Origin: Calidifontibacter indicus
GTDB lineage: Bacteria; Actinomycetota; Actinomycetes; Actinomycetales; Dermatophilaceae
Assembly (NCBI RefSeq): GCF_003386865.1
Contig: NZ_QTUA01000001.1
Coordinates: 1,550,001-1,614,000, forward strand
Reading direction: 5' to 3'
Length of the DNA stretch: 64,000 nucleotides
Shown: piece by piece, positions 35,762 through 46,475 of the stretch
Numbering within the stretch: position 1 is the first letter of the stretch
Layout: the number at the start of each line of letters is the position of its first letter
Position numbers and translations under genes: made by a program
The notes under the pieces: model-generated
Seen by the model: only the letters and a program-made list of their open reading frames with translations
Databases searched by the model: none
What the model was told of the DNA's origin: nothing

Positions 35762-38161
35762 CTACGTGGCCCGCATCGTCCAGCGGCGCAGGGCGACGAT
35801 GCACAGGGCGCCGAGGGCGCCGATGCCCAATGACGGCCACACCAGCCCGGCCGGGGCGCTGAAGCTGAAGAAGTCGCGGCCGATCGGCAACACGAAGGCG
35901 AGCACCGCAAGCGCCGCCATGGAGCCGATGAGCACCACCTTCCACAGCCGCAGTGGCAGCGCGAGCACGAACAGGATCGCGAAGAACACGACCAGCAAGG
36001 TCATCGTCGCGCCGGTGCCCGGACGGATGCAGGACAGGTCCGAGCTTCCGGTCGCGACCGAGCAGCGCGCTTCGAACTGCCCGGGCGCGACGCCGTACCG
36101 CTCGCCGGTGACGAGGTAGGACACGATGACGGCGAGCCCGGCGATGGCGCCGGCCGGCACCGCGAAGCGCAGGATGCGGCCCAGGAAACCGGGCTGGTAA
36201 CGACGGATGTTGGGCCCGAGCGCGAGCACGAACGCCGGGATCCCGATGGTGACGGTCGAGACCAGCGTCAGGTGCCTGGGCAGGAACGGGAACGGCAGCG
36301 CAACGAGTGCGGTGGCGACGATGGCCACCAGGCTCATCGCGTTCTTGGCCACGAACAGGTTGGCCACCCGCTCGACATTGCCGATGACACGGCGACCTTC
36401 GGCGAGCACCTTCGGCATGTGCGAGAACCGGCCGTCGAGCAGCACGAGTTCGGCCACGGCCTTGGTCGCCTGCGCGCCGTTGCCCATCGCGAGCCCGATG
36501 TCGGCGTCCTTCAGCGCGAGCGCGTCGTTGACCCCGTCGCCGGTCATCGCCACGACGTGGCCGTCCGCCTGGAGCGCGCGCACGAACGATCGCTTCTGTT
36601 CGGGGGAGACCCGGCCGAAGACCGTGCCGGCGGCGAGCACCTCCCGCAGTTCGTCGCCGTCCTCCGGGAGCGTGCGGGCGTCGACCGGCTCGCCCGGGTC
36701 GAGCCCCACCTCGCGCGCCACTGCGGCGACGGTCTGCGGGTTGTCGCCGGAGATGACCTTGATCGCGACACCTTGATCGGCGAGGTAGGTGAGCGTCTCC
36801 TGCGCGTCGGGACGGATCTGCTCGGCGAGGCTGACCAGCGCGGCCGGTGTCAGGTCGTCGGGCAGTGCGGAGCTGTCGACCGGATCCGCGCTGCGCGCGA
36901 GCAGCACGACGCGGCGTCCGCGTCCGGCAAGGTCGCTGACCTGCGCGTGCAGCGGGTCGTCGGGTGGCAACAGGATCTCGGGCGCACCCATCACCCACCA
37001 GCCGTGCCCCTCGAAGCAGGCGGCGCTCCACTTGCGCTGGGAGTTGAACGGCACCGTCGAGGTGCGGTGCCAGCCGGGGGAGGGCAGCGCGGCGCCGATC
37101 GCGGCCAGCGTGCCGTTGGGGTCGGGGTCGTCGGCGAGCGCGCCGAGCGCGGCACGCACCTCGTGGGCCGTGCTGCCGTTGACCGGCTCGGCGTCGTCGA
37201 ACGCGATCTCGCCGACGGTGAGGGTGCCGGTCTTGTCGAGGCAGACGACGTCGACCCGGGCCAGGCCCTCGACGGCGGGCAACTGCTGCACGAGCACTTC
37301 GTCGCGGGTCAGCCGGACGGCGGCGAGCAGGAACGCGACCGACGTGAGCAGCACCAGCCCCTCGGGCACCAGCCCGACGATGCCGGCGGCCGAGCGGATG
37401 ACGACCGACTGCCAGCCCTGATCGCCCACGGCGCGCCATTGCGACCAGATCTGCAGCGGCAGGGCGGCCGCGATCACCCAGGTGATGTAGCGCAGCAGGG
37501 TGTTGATCGAGGCCTGGATCTCGGAGTGAGTGCGGGTGAACTTGCGGGCTTCGGCCGCGATCCGATTGACATAGGCGTCGGCGCCGACGGCTCGCGCGTG
37601 GTATCGCCCGGTGCCGGCGACCACGCTTGTGCCGGAACGAATCTCGTCACCCTCGGGGTGGTGCACCGGGTCGGATTCTCCGGTGAGGTTCGACTCGTTG
37701 AGCTCCAGCCCCTCGGAGCGCAGCAGCACGCCGTCGGCCGGCACTTCGTCGCCGGTGCGCAGTTCGATGAGGTCGTCCAGCACCACCTCCCGGGTCGGCA
37801 CCTCGAGCGTCTCGCCGTCGCGGATGACCCGGGTGGTGGGCGCATTGAGGAGCGCGAGCCGGTCGAGTTTCCGCTTGGCGAGGTACTCCTGCGCGATGCC
37901 GATCGCCGAGTTGGCGACGAGGATGACTCCGAACAGTCCGTCGGCCCACGACCCGGTGGTCATGACCAGCACGAACAACGCACCGAGGATGGCGTTGAAC
38001 CGGGTGAAGACATTGGCCCGGATGATCTCGCCGACGGATCGGGACGTGCGTTCGCCGACCTCGTTGACCTCGCCGCGGGCGACCCGTTCGGCCACCTCGG
38101 CGCCGGTGAGGCCGGTGTCACGGACGAGAGCCGTGTCGGTCGGATTGCCCTGCATTGCCAT
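35762..38161 (-). CDS. CtpE-like P-type cation ATPase
   Basis: The 799-residue protein has the P-type landmarks in order: TGES at 160-163, the transmembrane PEGL at 266-269, the phosphorylated Asp309 in DKTGT, and the hinge TGDGVNDALALKDADIGLAMG. PEGLVLLTSVAFLLAAVRLTR and VQQLPAVEGLARVDVVCLDKTGT closely follow mycobacterial CtpE, which imports calcium. The C-terminal part has six membrane segments and a luminal loop. There are no heavy-metal-binding Cys motifs. A GGAGG ribosome site lies 13 nt before ATG 38161, within a small palindrome; ATG 38155 is an alternative start. Confidence 0.88.
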   Translation of the reverse strand: MAMQGNPTDTALVRDTGLTGAEVAERVARGEVNEVGERTSRSVGEIIRANVFTRFNAILGALFVLVMTTGSWADGLFGVILVANSAIGIAQEYLAKRKLDRLALLNAPTTRVIRDGETLEVPTREVVLDDLIELRTGDEVPADGVLLRSEGLELNESNLTGESDPVHHPEGDEIRSGTSVVAGTGRYHARAVGADAYVNRIAAEARKFTRTHSEIQASINTLLRYITWVIAAALPLQIWSQWRAVGDQGWQSVVIRSAAGIVGLVPEGLVLLTSVAFLLAAVRLTRDEVLVQQLPAVEGLARVDVVCLDKTGTLTVGEIAFDDAEPVNGSTAHEVRAALGALADDPDPNGTLAAIGAALPSPGWHRTSTVPFNSQRKWSAACFEGHGWWVMGAPEILLPPDDPLHAQVSDLAGRGRRVVLLARSADPVDSSALPDDLTPAALVSLAEQIRPDAQETLTYLADQGVAIKVISGDNPQTVAAVAREVGLDPGEPVDARTLPEDGDELREVLAAGTVFGRVSPEQKRSFVRALQADGHVVAMTGDGVNDALALKDADIGLAMGNGAQATKAVAELVLLDGRFSHMPKVLAEGRRVIGNVERVANLFVAKNAMSLVAIVATALVALPFPFLPRHLTLVSTVTIGIPAFVLALGPNIRRYQPGFLGRILRFAVPAGAIAGLAVIVSYLVTGERYGVAPGQFEARCSVATGSSDLSCIRPGTGATMTLLVVFFAILFVLALPLRLWKVVLIGSMAALAVLAFVLPIGRDFFSFSAPAGLVWPSLGIGALGALCIVALRRWTMRAT

Positions 38162-38174
38162 GTCGTCATTGTCG

Positions 38175-38188
38175 CCTCCGAACGGAGG
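38175..38188. promoter_or_regulatory. Short palindrome covering the ctpE-like ribosome site
   Basis: CCTCCGAACGGAGG is a perfect 6-bp inverted repeat with a 2-nt centre, just upstream of the P-type ATPase start. On that strand it includes the GGAGG ribosome site, so pairing or a bound repressor would block translation or transcription. Confidence 0.45.
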
Positions 38189-38215
38189 TCGGTGCTCGAA
38201 CGCCCCGCGATTTCA

Positions 38216-38255
38216 AAGGTGGATCGTCGTCGCCATCGCAACGACGATCCACCTT
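38216..38255. other. Perfect 15-bp inverted repeat in a divergent promoter region
   Basis: AAGGTGGATCGTCGT and ACGACGATCCACCTT flank a 10-nt loop. It lies 55 bp from the P-type ATPase start and 62 bp from the phosphatase start, between divergent genes where a terminator is not expected. A structured RNA leader, an operator or a small transcript end are possible. Confidence 0.85.
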
Positions 38256-38317
38256 CGGGTTCGGCGACGGGTCCGGCGACGAAGGCTGCCGCCGACGCGC
38301 GGCCTATCGTGGCGGGC

Positions 38318-39643
38318 ATGGACCGCATCGCACTCATCTCGGACGTGCACGGCAATCTGACCGCGCTGCAGGCGGTGCTCGCGGACATCGACGCCCGCGG
38401 TGTCGACCGCATCTACAACCTCGGCGACTACGTCGGCAAGGGGCACCGCGGCCGCGAGGTGGTCGACCTGTGCCGGCAGCGCTGCGAGGTCAACATTCTC
38501 GGCAACTGGGACGACTTCCTGCCCGCGCTGGAGGAGTTCGGCGACGCCGCCGACAATGCCGCGCTGCAGTGGTGGCGTGATCAGCTCGGCCCGGGACAAG
38601 GGGAGTGGCTGCGCGCGCTGCCGTTCAGTCACGACTTCACGATGAGCGGCCGGCGCATCCGGATCTTCCACGCCTCGGCGACCAGCGTGCACAACCGGGT
38701 GCGCTTCGACCACGACGCGGCGGAGTTCTTCGGGATGTTCCAGAACACCCCCGCGACCGGCGACGGGCCGACCCCCACCGTCGTGGCGTACGGCGACACG
38801 CACGACTCGTTCATGGAGACCGATCTCGGCCTGACGCTGATCAACACCGGCAGCGTCGGCAACGCGCTCGACGACAACGTGCCGGTCTACGTCGTGCTCG
38901 AAGGCGTGCTCGACAGCGACGAACCGGCGCCGTTCGGGGTGCAGTTCGTGCGGGTGCCCTACGACATCGAGGCCGAGCTCGCGGACGCGAAGGCGGCGGG
39001 TGCGCCCGAGTACGACTACTACGTCGCCGAGTTGCGCGACCGGCGCTATCGGGGCGATGTTCGCGCCGACCGGCGGGCCGGATACCACCGCGAGTCCGCG
39101 ATCCCGGCCGACGACAAGGACTGGACCTGGACCCTCGAACAGGCCTGCCCCGACTGCGGATTCGAGGCCGGGGCGGTGGCAGGTGGGCAGATCGGTGCCC
39201 TCGTCCGACGCTTCACCGCGCCGTGGCCACAGGTGCTGGATCGTGCCGACGTGCGCCGTCGCCCCGCACCCGCCACCTGGTCACCGTTGGAGTACGGCTG
39301 CCACGTGCTCGACGTCTGTCGGGTCTTCGACGGACGCCTCGCGCTGATGCTCGAACACGACGCACCGGGTTTCCCGAACTGGGACCAGGACCAGGCCGCC
39401 ATCGACGGCGACTACGCGACGGCCGACACGGCGCAGCTCGTGCCCGAGCTGTGCGCCGCCGCCGCGCGCCTCGCCGCCGCGTACGACGCGGTGAAGCCCA
39501 CCGAATGGGAGCGCACGGGGTTGCGTTCCAACGGCTCGGCGTTCACCGTGCTCAGCCTCGGCCAGTACCTGCTGCACGACCTCGCGCACCACCTGCACGA
39601 CGTGGGCACGTCGTGGCAGCAGGCGAAGGACGCTCAGGCCTGA
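38318..39643 (+). CDS. Metallophosphatase fused to a DinB-like domain
   Basis: The 441-residue protein begins with a calcineurin-type phosphoesterase (ISDVHGN with Asp9 and His11, NLGDYVG, ILGNWDDF, AYGDTHDS with the later His) over ~1-245. After DDKDWTWTLEQACPDCGFE a second domain of about 175 residues follows (APATWSPLEYGCHVLDVCRVFDGRL, then a helix with LGQYLLHDLAHHLHDVG), which matches DinB-like metal-binding bundles that normally exist as separate proteins. The frame is continuous. Substrates are unknown. A TATCGT hexamer ends 7 nt before the ATG, suggesting a leaderless message. Confidence 0.82.
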   Translation: MDRIALISDVHGNLTALQAVLADIDARGVDRIYNLGDYVGKGHRGREVVDLCRQRCEVNILGNWDDFLPALEEFGDAADNAALQWWRDQLGPGQGEWLRALPFSHDFTMSGRRIRIFHASATSVHNRVRFDHDAAEFFGMFQNTPATGDGPTPTVVAYGDTHDSFMETDLGLTLINTGSVGNALDDNVPVYVVLEGVLDSDEPAPFGVQFVRVPYDIEAELADAKAAGAPEYDYYVAELRDRRYRGDVRADRRAGYHRESAIPADDKDWTWTLEQACPDCGFEAGAVAGGQIGALVRRFTAPWPQVLDRADVRRRPAPATWSPLEYGCHVLDVCRVFDGRLALMLEHDAPGFPNWDQDQAAIDGDYATADTAQLVPELCAAAARLAAAYDAVKPTEWERTGLRSNGSAFTVLSLGQYLLHDLAHHLHDVGTSWQQAKDAQA

Positions 39644-39652
39644 CGGCGCCGA

Positions 39653-40066
39653 TCAGGTCTGCTGACCGTCGGTGGGCTCAGCCGAGCTGCGGTTCTCGTG
39701 GTCAGGACGCGACGTGTGGTGCTGCTCCTGCTCCTGCGGCTTGTCGCCCTCGTCTGACGAGTCCTCCGAGCGCTCTGAGTCGTCCTCGTCGGTCGAGTCG
39801 GTCGAGTCGGTCGAGTCGTTCTTGTCGGTCGAGTCGGTCTCGTCGGTCAAACCGGCTCCACCCTCGCCGACCATGATCGGTCGCTCGCCGTCGTCGTCGA
39901 CGCCGTAGTCGCCCTTCGCGTCGTCCCAGGCCTGCAACTTCTCCTGATCGACGTCGACCTTGAGCTCGTCCGGCATCTCGGCCGCACGCTGCTCGCGGGT
40001 CGGTTCCGGGCGTGAACCCTCGTCGCCATTGTCGGTGGACCGGTTGTCGTCATCGGATGCGGACAT
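39653..40066 (-). CDS. Acidic low-complexity protein with DST repeats
   Basis: The 137-residue protein is very rich in Asp, Glu and Ser. The middle is a repeat of Asp-Ser-Thr (DSTDSTDSTDEDD), coded by 9-bp tandem units around 39789-39847. It has no cysteine, one Trp and no signal peptide. The short segment PDELKVDVDQEKLQAWDDAKGDYGVDDDGERP looks most like a folded or conserved part. A good AGGAG site precedes the ATG, which supports a real gene. Function unknown. Confidence 0.65.
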   Translation of the reverse strand: MSASDDDNRSTDNGDEGSRPEPTREQRAAEMPDELKVDVDQEKLQAWDDAKGDYGVDDDGERPIMVGEGGAGLTDETDSTDKNDSTDSTDSTDEDDSERSEDSSDEGDKPQEQEQHHTSRPDHENRSSAEPTDGQQT

Positions 40067-40201
40067 CGACTGCTCCTGAACCTCGTCGGGTGGCTGTGCC
40101 TCTCATTAAGCCACCCGCACGACCGCCGGACGGCGCTAACGACGAGCCGAAACTCCACCGGACCGCCGACACGGGTTTTCGCGGACGTCGGTGCCCGCCG
40201 G

Positions 40202-40314
40202 TATCCTCGCGGGGCCGGCATGGGTGATGACCCGACCAGCCCAGATGGGCGATGCCAGCGTCCGACACATGAAGTCAAAGTCGCGTCACGCGGCAGAAGG
40301 AGTACACGACACTC
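40202..40314 (+). promoter_or_regulatory. Promoter and structured leader of ahcY
   Basis: A TATCCT -10 at 40202-40207 predicts a leader of about 100 nt. It contains three small perfect hairpins: GGGTGATGACCC (40222-40233), GCCCAGATGGGC (40239-40250) and CGCGTCACGCG (40282-40292), followed by an AGAAGGAG ribosome site. The pattern does not match the SAH riboswitch core that controls ahcY in other bacteria. Confidence 0.5.
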
Positions 40315-41766
<1,452 letters not shown>

Positions 41767-41778
41767 GATTTCCTCGAT

Positions 41779-41826
41779 GACTCGGCCCGGCCGGCAGGAC
41801 TGCGTCCTTGCCGGCCGGGCCGAGTC
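41779..41826 (+). terminator. Strong terminator after ahcY
   Basis: GACTCGGCCCGGCCGGCA pairs perfectly over 18 bp with TGCCGGCCGGGCCGAGTC, 12 nt apart, with partial further pairing in the loop. It follows the ahcY stop by 12 bp. Confidence 0.9.
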
Positions 41827-42031
41827 ATCTCGTCACCTCAGTCTGGATTCTTCTGGCGAGCGCTCCTCCTCCGCAGCGGTCCTCGTTCCTCGGACCACAG
41901 CGGCATCGTCGCCGCCGCGTTCGATGCCAAGTAGCTTCTTCGGCCGGCCCGCCGCGTGTTACAGCCTCCGGATCTCACACCGCCGTATGTGAAGATGTGC
42001 GGAGGATCCCGGTCAGAAAGGTTGAGTTCGA

Positions 42032-42712
42032 ATGGCGCCCCGTGTCCTTGTCGTGGACGACGATCCGTCACTCGCGGAGATGCTCGGCATCATCCTGCGC
42101 GGTGAGGGCATGCAGGTGGCGCTGTGCTCCACCGGTTCCGGAGCCCTGGCGGCCTTCCGGGAGGCCAAGCCCGACGTCGTGCTGCTCGACGTGATGCTGC
42201 CGGGCGTCGACGGCGTCGAGGTGTGCCGTCAGATTCGCGCGGAGTCGCACGTGCCGATCGTGATGCTCACGGCGCGCACCGACACGACCGATGTGGTGGC
42301 GGGGCTCGAGGCGGGCGCCGACGACTACGTCAACAAACCGTTCAAGCCCCAGGAACTGGTCGCCCGCGTCCGTGCCCGGCTGCGCCGGGGCGACGACGTC
42401 GAGGTCGAGCAGCTGCGACTGGGCGATCTCACCATCGACGTCAACGGTCACTCGGTGACGCGCGGCGGCAGCCCGATCTCGTTGACCCCGTTGGAGTTCG
42501 ACCTGTTGGTCGCGCTGGCTCGCAAGCCCTGGCAGGTGTTTACCCGCGAGGTGTTGTTGGAACAGGTGTGGGGCTACCGGCACGCCGGCGACACTCGCCT
42601 GGTCAACGTGCACGTGCAGCGGTTGCGGTCGAAGGTCGAGCGCGATCCCGACCATCCCGAGATCGTGGTGACGGTGCGAGGTGTGGGCTACAAGGCCGGC
42701 CCGAGCGTCTGA
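42032..42712 (+). CDS. mtrA: Response regulator MtrA
   Basis: The 226-residue OmpR-type regulator has a receiver with Asp9-Asp11 acid pocket, phospho-acceptor Asp53 in LLDVMLPG, Lys in VNKPFKPQEL, and a winged-helix DNA-binding domain (LTPLEFDLLVALARKPWQVFTREVLLEQVWGY, residues ~151-182). It is near identical in pattern to mycobacterial MtrA, an essential regulator of cell wall and division genes. It is followed by mtrB and lpqB, the conserved actinobacterial trio. Confidence 0.97.
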   Translation: MAPRVLVVDDDPSLAEMLGIILRGEGMQVALCSTGSGALAAFREAKPDVVLLDVMLPGVDGVEVCRQIRAESHVPIVMLTARTDTTDVVAGLEAGADDYVNKPFKPQELVARVRARLRRGDDVEVEQLRLGDLTIDVNGHSVTRGGSPISLTPLEFDLLVALARKPWQVFTREVLLEQVWGYRHAGDTRLVNVHVQRLRSKVERDPDHPEIVVTVRGVGYKAGPSV

Positions 42713-42797
42713 TGCCGGCGAGCCCGAGGCACCGGCACATGCGGTGCCGGTCGAGGGTGCAACCGGCGACGGCCGGCGCGGAGCGCCACCCGGACAG

Positions 42798-44561
42798 GTG
42801 GCCGCGTTGACCGCCGAACCCACTGACGCACAACAGGATCCGGGCACGGGTGAACGGCGGGGCCGGCTGCGCGCCGTCGGATCGGCGCTGGTCACCACCT
42901 TCGCTGCCCTGCGGCGGTCCTGGCGCAAGTCGCTGCACACCCGGGTGGTGACGACGACGGCCATCGCCGGCGCGATCGTCACGCTCGTGCTCGGGTCGTA
43001 CATGTACCACCGCATCGCCACCGGGTTGGTCGAGTCGAAGATGACCTCGGCCGAGGCGGAGAGCCAGAGCCGGCGTGCCGACGCGCAGAACATCTTCGCA
43101 AGCACCCCGAACACCGACCTCAGCTCGCTGCGCCAACTCGCCACCGACATGGTGCAGAAGCTCAGCTCGCCAGGTGACGACACGTCGCGCCGGGTCGTGT
43201 TCCTCCAGGCGTTGGACAACACGGCCCAGCCGATCCCGCGGGTGTCGCAGCCGCCCGCCACCGCCGAGATGGTGCCCGACGCGATCCGGGAGGCGTTGCG
43301 CAACGATCCCGACCACCAACAGGTGCAGATCGTCACCGTGCAGTATCCCGGCAAGGAAGCCGTGCCGGCCGTGCTCGTCGGCTCGCGGGTGACCGTGCCG
43401 AACGCCGGCGCGTACGACCTGTTCTTCATCTTCCCGATGGAGGCCGAGGTCACCACCCTCAACATCGTCAAGGGCAGTTTCGCCGCTGGTGGCGTGGCGC
43501 TGGTGGCGTTGCTCGCGGCCCTCGCCTACCTGGTGACGCGGATGGTCGTCACCCCGGTGCGGTCTGCGGCGCACGTCGCTGAGCGGTTGACGGCCGGCGC
43601 CCTCAACGAGCGGATGCAGGCCTCGGGGGAGGACGACCTTGCCCGGCTGGCCACGTCGTTCAACGCGATGGCCGACAGCCTGCAACGCCAGATCCGCCAG
43701 CTGGAGGACCTGTCGACGTTGCAGCAACGGTTCACCTCCGACGTCTCCCACGAGCTACGGACGCCGCTGACCACTATCCGGATGGCGGTCGACATGATCC
43801 ACGCCAACCGCGCCGACTTCGCCCAACCGGTGGCTCGTTCGGCCGAACTGCTCAGCGCCGAACTCGACCGCTTCGAGGCGCTGCTGACCGACCTGCTGGA
43901 GATCAGCCGGTTCGACGCGGGTGCCGCTGCGCTCACCGTGGCCCCGGGCGACCTGCGCGCCGTGGTCGGACGCGTGGTCGACGCCGCCTCGGTGCTCGCC
44001 GACCGCAACGGCACCACCGTGCGGGTGTTGCCCGGCCGCGACGCCGTGGTGCCGATGGACGAACGCCGCATCGAACGCATCCTGCGCAACCTGGTCACCA
44101 ACGCCATCGAGCACTCGGACGGCAAACCCATCGACATCGAGATCGGCGCCAACGACTCGGCCGTCGCCGTCACCGTCCGCGACCGCGGCATCGGCCTCAA
44201 ACCGGGGGAGGCCGTGCGTGTGTTCAACCGGTTCTGGCGGGCCGACCCGGCGCGGGCCCGAACGACCGGCGGCACCGGACTCGGCCTGTCGATCTCGCTG
44301 GAGGACGCCCGTCTGCACGAGGGCTGGCTGCAGGCGTGGGGTGCGCCCGGAGAGGGTTCGTGCTTCCGGCTGACCTTGCCGCGTCGAGCCGGGCAACCCA
44401 TCCAGCGCTCGCCGCTCCCGCTCGCGCCCGACGACTCCCAGGTCGGCCGGATCATGCCGGCCGGCAACTCGCTGACCCTCGGCACCGGGGTCGACGCCGA
44501 CCCGACCGAGTCGAACCACTCCGGCCGTCCGGCGTCACCCGCAGGGGGCGACCGCAGATGA
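42798..44561 (+). CDS. mtrB: Sensor histidine kinase MtrB
   Basis: With a GTG start at 42798 the protein has 587 residues, close to the ~567 of mycobacteria; the frame is open back to a GTG at 42681 inside mtrA, so the start is uncertain. Order: short basic cytosolic tail, transmembrane segment (VVTTTAIAGAIVTLVLGSYMY), extracytoplasmic sensor of ~150 residues, second membrane segment (GVALVALLAALAYLVTRMVV), HAMP linker, HisKA with His318 in DVSHELRTPL, HATPase with NLVTNAIEHS and DRGIGL. The C-terminal 60 residues are a disordered tail. Its stop overlaps the lpqB ATG. Confidence 0.93.
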   Translation: MAALTAEPTDAQQDPGTGERRGRLRAVGSALVTTFAALRRSWRKSLHTRVVTTTAIAGAIVTLVLGSYMYHRIATGLVESKMTSAEAESQSRRADAQNIFASTPNTDLSSLRQLATDMVQKLSSPGDDTSRRVVFLQALDNTAQPIPRVSQPPATAEMVPDAIREALRNDPDHQQVQIVTVQYPGKEAVPAVLVGSRVTVPNAGAYDLFFIFPMEAEVTTLNIVKGSFAAGGVALVALLAALAYLVTRMVVTPVRSAAHVAERLTAGALNERMQASGEDDLARLATSFNAMADSLQRQIRQLEDLSTLQQRFTSDVSHELRTPLTTIRMAVDMIHANRADFAQPVARSAELLSAELDRFEALLTDLLEISRFDAGAAALTVAPGDLRAVVGRVVDAASVLADRNGTTVRVLPGRDAVVPMDERRIERILRNLVTNAIEHSDGKPIDIEIGANDSAVAVTVRDRGIGLKPGEAVRVFNRFWRADPARARTTGGTGLGLSISLEDARLHEGWLQAWGAPGEGSCFRLTLPRRAGQPIQRSPLPLAPDDSQVGRIMPAGNSLTLGTGVDADPTESNHSGRPASPAGGDRR

Positions 44562-46375
44562 CCCCCGACGAGGCCGGACGCGCCGCGCTGCGAGCCACGG
44601 TCGCAGTGCTCACCGCGTTCGTGCTCGCCGCCTGCGCCGGGCTGCCCGGATCGAGCTCGGTGCAGGCCCGCAGGCCGATCGCGGACGCGCCGACCGCGCC
44701 ACCGGCGAACGTGGAGTTCTACGGCCCGCAGGCCGATGCGGCGCCGGTCGACCTGGTGAAGGGATTCCTACGGGCCAACGGCAGCGTCGACGAAGACTTC
44801 GCCGTCGCACGGGAGTACCTCACCACCGACGCCAGCCGCAGCTGGGCGCCGAGCGGCCGGGTGGCGATCACCCAGGGCGAACGCGACTTCGTCGTGACCG
44901 AGGTGTCCACCGGCCGAGTCACCTTGACGGTGACGCAATGGGCAGAGCTGGACGGCGGCGGCCACCTGCGGCAGTTCTCGACGCCCACCCACCGCACCGT
45001 CGACATCGGCCTCACCCAGGTGAACGGTCAGTGGCGCATCTCCCGACTTCCTGCCGACTTCGGGCCCTACCTGTCAACGACCGACTTCCGAGACCGCACC
45101 TATGCGCCCTACACGGTGTACCTCGCCGAGAAGCGCACCCACACCCTGGTCGCCGACCAGCAGTGGTTCCCGCGCACCGGAGTGACCGCCGCCCTCGCCC
45201 GGGCGGTGTTGCGCGGCGTGCCGGAGTGGATGGCGCAGCGCGAGGGCTCCATGCCCGACTTCAACCAGGTGCCCGGCGGCACCCGCCTGGCCGTCGACGC
45301 GGTGCCGATCAGCGCCGACGGGGTGGCCACCGTCGACCTCACCGAGAGCGTCCGCAGCGCCGACGCCAACTCCCGCACCGCGCTGTGGGCGGCGATGATG
45401 GCGACCCTCAACCAGGTGCCGCGGGTGCACCGCGTGGCGATCACCGTCGGCGGCTCCCGGCTCGGCGCGTCGAACCTTCCCACGAACCCGGTCACGCCCG
45501 GCGATGTCGGCTACAACGTGCCGGCCTCGGTCGACAACGGGGTGATGGTGCGGGTCGACCAGTCGCTTCGCTGGCAGATCGACGGCTCCACCAACGGCCC
45601 CGCGCGCACCCCGACCCGGCCGACGCTGCCGACCATGAACCGCAACTGGTACCTGCTGTCCAGCGACACCGACGGCAGTCAGATCGCCGGCATCAGCGGC
45701 GACCGCAAGACCCTCGGGCGCTGGATCAGCGGCGGCGCCGTCTACCAGGTACCGGCCTTCGGACGACAGCTGACCCGTCCCAGCTTCAACGGTCTCGACG
45801 AGTTGTGGCTCGCCGGCCTGTCCCTGTCACGGGCGGGCCCCGACCGCGAGGTTTCCAGCGGCGCGACCGTCTGGATGATGGACACCACCAACTTTGTCTC
45901 GACCACCCGTCCGCAAGCGATCTCGGTGCCCTGGTTGGGCGACTCGCAGGTGCTCTCGCTGAAGTCGGCCCGCGACGGCCAACGGATAGCCCTGGTGACC
46001 CGGGCTCCGAACGGCACCACGAAACTTCAACTCGCGCTGGTGATCCGCGACGCGAACGGTCAGGCCACCGCGTTGTCCAACCCCATCGACGTCGGGCAGG
46101 CGGTCAGCGATGTCGTCGATGTCGCCTGGGCCGACGACGTGACCCTCGCCGTCATCACCGGCACCGGGGATCAGCCACGGCAGGTGATCGAGGTGCCGCT
46201 CAGCGGGTTCGTCAACCCGATGGGCACCGTCACCGGCGCCACCGAGATCGTCGCCACCGGGCGCGGCACCGGCGACCTCTACGTGCACACCTCCGAACCC
46301 GCCGTCCAGGAACGCATCGGCGGTGGCTGGCGCAAGATGAGCGGCGTCAGCGAGGTCATCGCGCCGGGTGCCTGA
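44558..46375 (+). CDS. lpqB: Lipoprotein LpqB
   Basis: The 605-residue lipoprotein has a signal ending FVLAAC (Cys26), a GerMN domain near 180-310 (WMAQREGSMPDFNQVPGGTRLAVDAVPI, residues ~225-252), and a beta-propeller-like C-terminal half. LpqB sits outside the membrane and modulates MtrB signalling in actinobacteria. Coupling to mtrB by an ATGA overlap and the conserved order mtrA-mtrB-lpqB make the assignment firm. Confidence 0.95.
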   Translation: MTPDEAGRAALRATVAVLTAFVLAACAGLPGSSSVQARRPIADAPTAPPANVEFYGPQADAAPVDLVKGFLRANGSVDEDFAVAREYLTTDASRSWAPSGRVAITQGERDFVVTEVSTGRVTLTVTQWAELDGGGHLRQFSTPTHRTVDIGLTQVNGQWRISRLPADFGPYLSTTDFRDRTYAPYTVYLAEKRTHTLVADQQWFPRTGVTAALARAVLRGVPEWMAQREGSMPDFNQVPGGTRLAVDAVPISADGVATVDLTESVRSADANSRTALWAAMMATLNQVPRVHRVAITVGGSRLGASNLPTNPVTPGDVGYNVPASVDNGVMVRVDQSLRWQIDGSTNGPARTPTRPTLPTMNRNWYLLSSDTDGSQIAGISGDRKTLGRWISGGAVYQVPAFGRQLTRPSFNGLDELWLAGLSLSRAGPDREVSSGATVWMMDTTNFVSTTRPQAISVPWLGDSQVLSLKSARDGQRIALVTRAPNGTTKLQLALVIRDANGQATALSNPIDVGQAVSDVVDVAWADDVTLAVITGTGDQPRQVIEVPLSGFVNPMGTVTGATEIVATGRGTGDLYVHTSEPAVQERIGGGWRKMSGVSEVIAPGA

Positions 46376-46419
46376 TCGCCCGCGCATCGTCCACACCCTG
46401 CCCGCACCCGAAGAGTTGT

Positions 46420-46439
46420 CCACCGCCGAACAACGGTGG
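46420..46439 (+). terminator. Weak hairpin after lpqB
   Basis: CCACCG and CGGTGG form a 6-bp stem with an 8-nt loop in the 100-bp gap between lpqB and the ComF-like gene. It may only attenuate read-through. Confidence 0.3.
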
Positions 46440-46475
46440 TGAGCGCCCCGCGCCGACGCGCGCTGCACTGTCGAC

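Noticed and set aside
40202-40314. SAH riboswitch in front of ahcY
   Set aside because: The conserved GAGG...GCUGC...CAGGCUC core is not present, although small hairpins are.
42681-42797. Longer MtrB starting inside mtrA
   Set aside because: The extra 39 residues are low complexity and make the protein longer than its relatives; GTG 42798 gives a normal length, though this remains uncertain.
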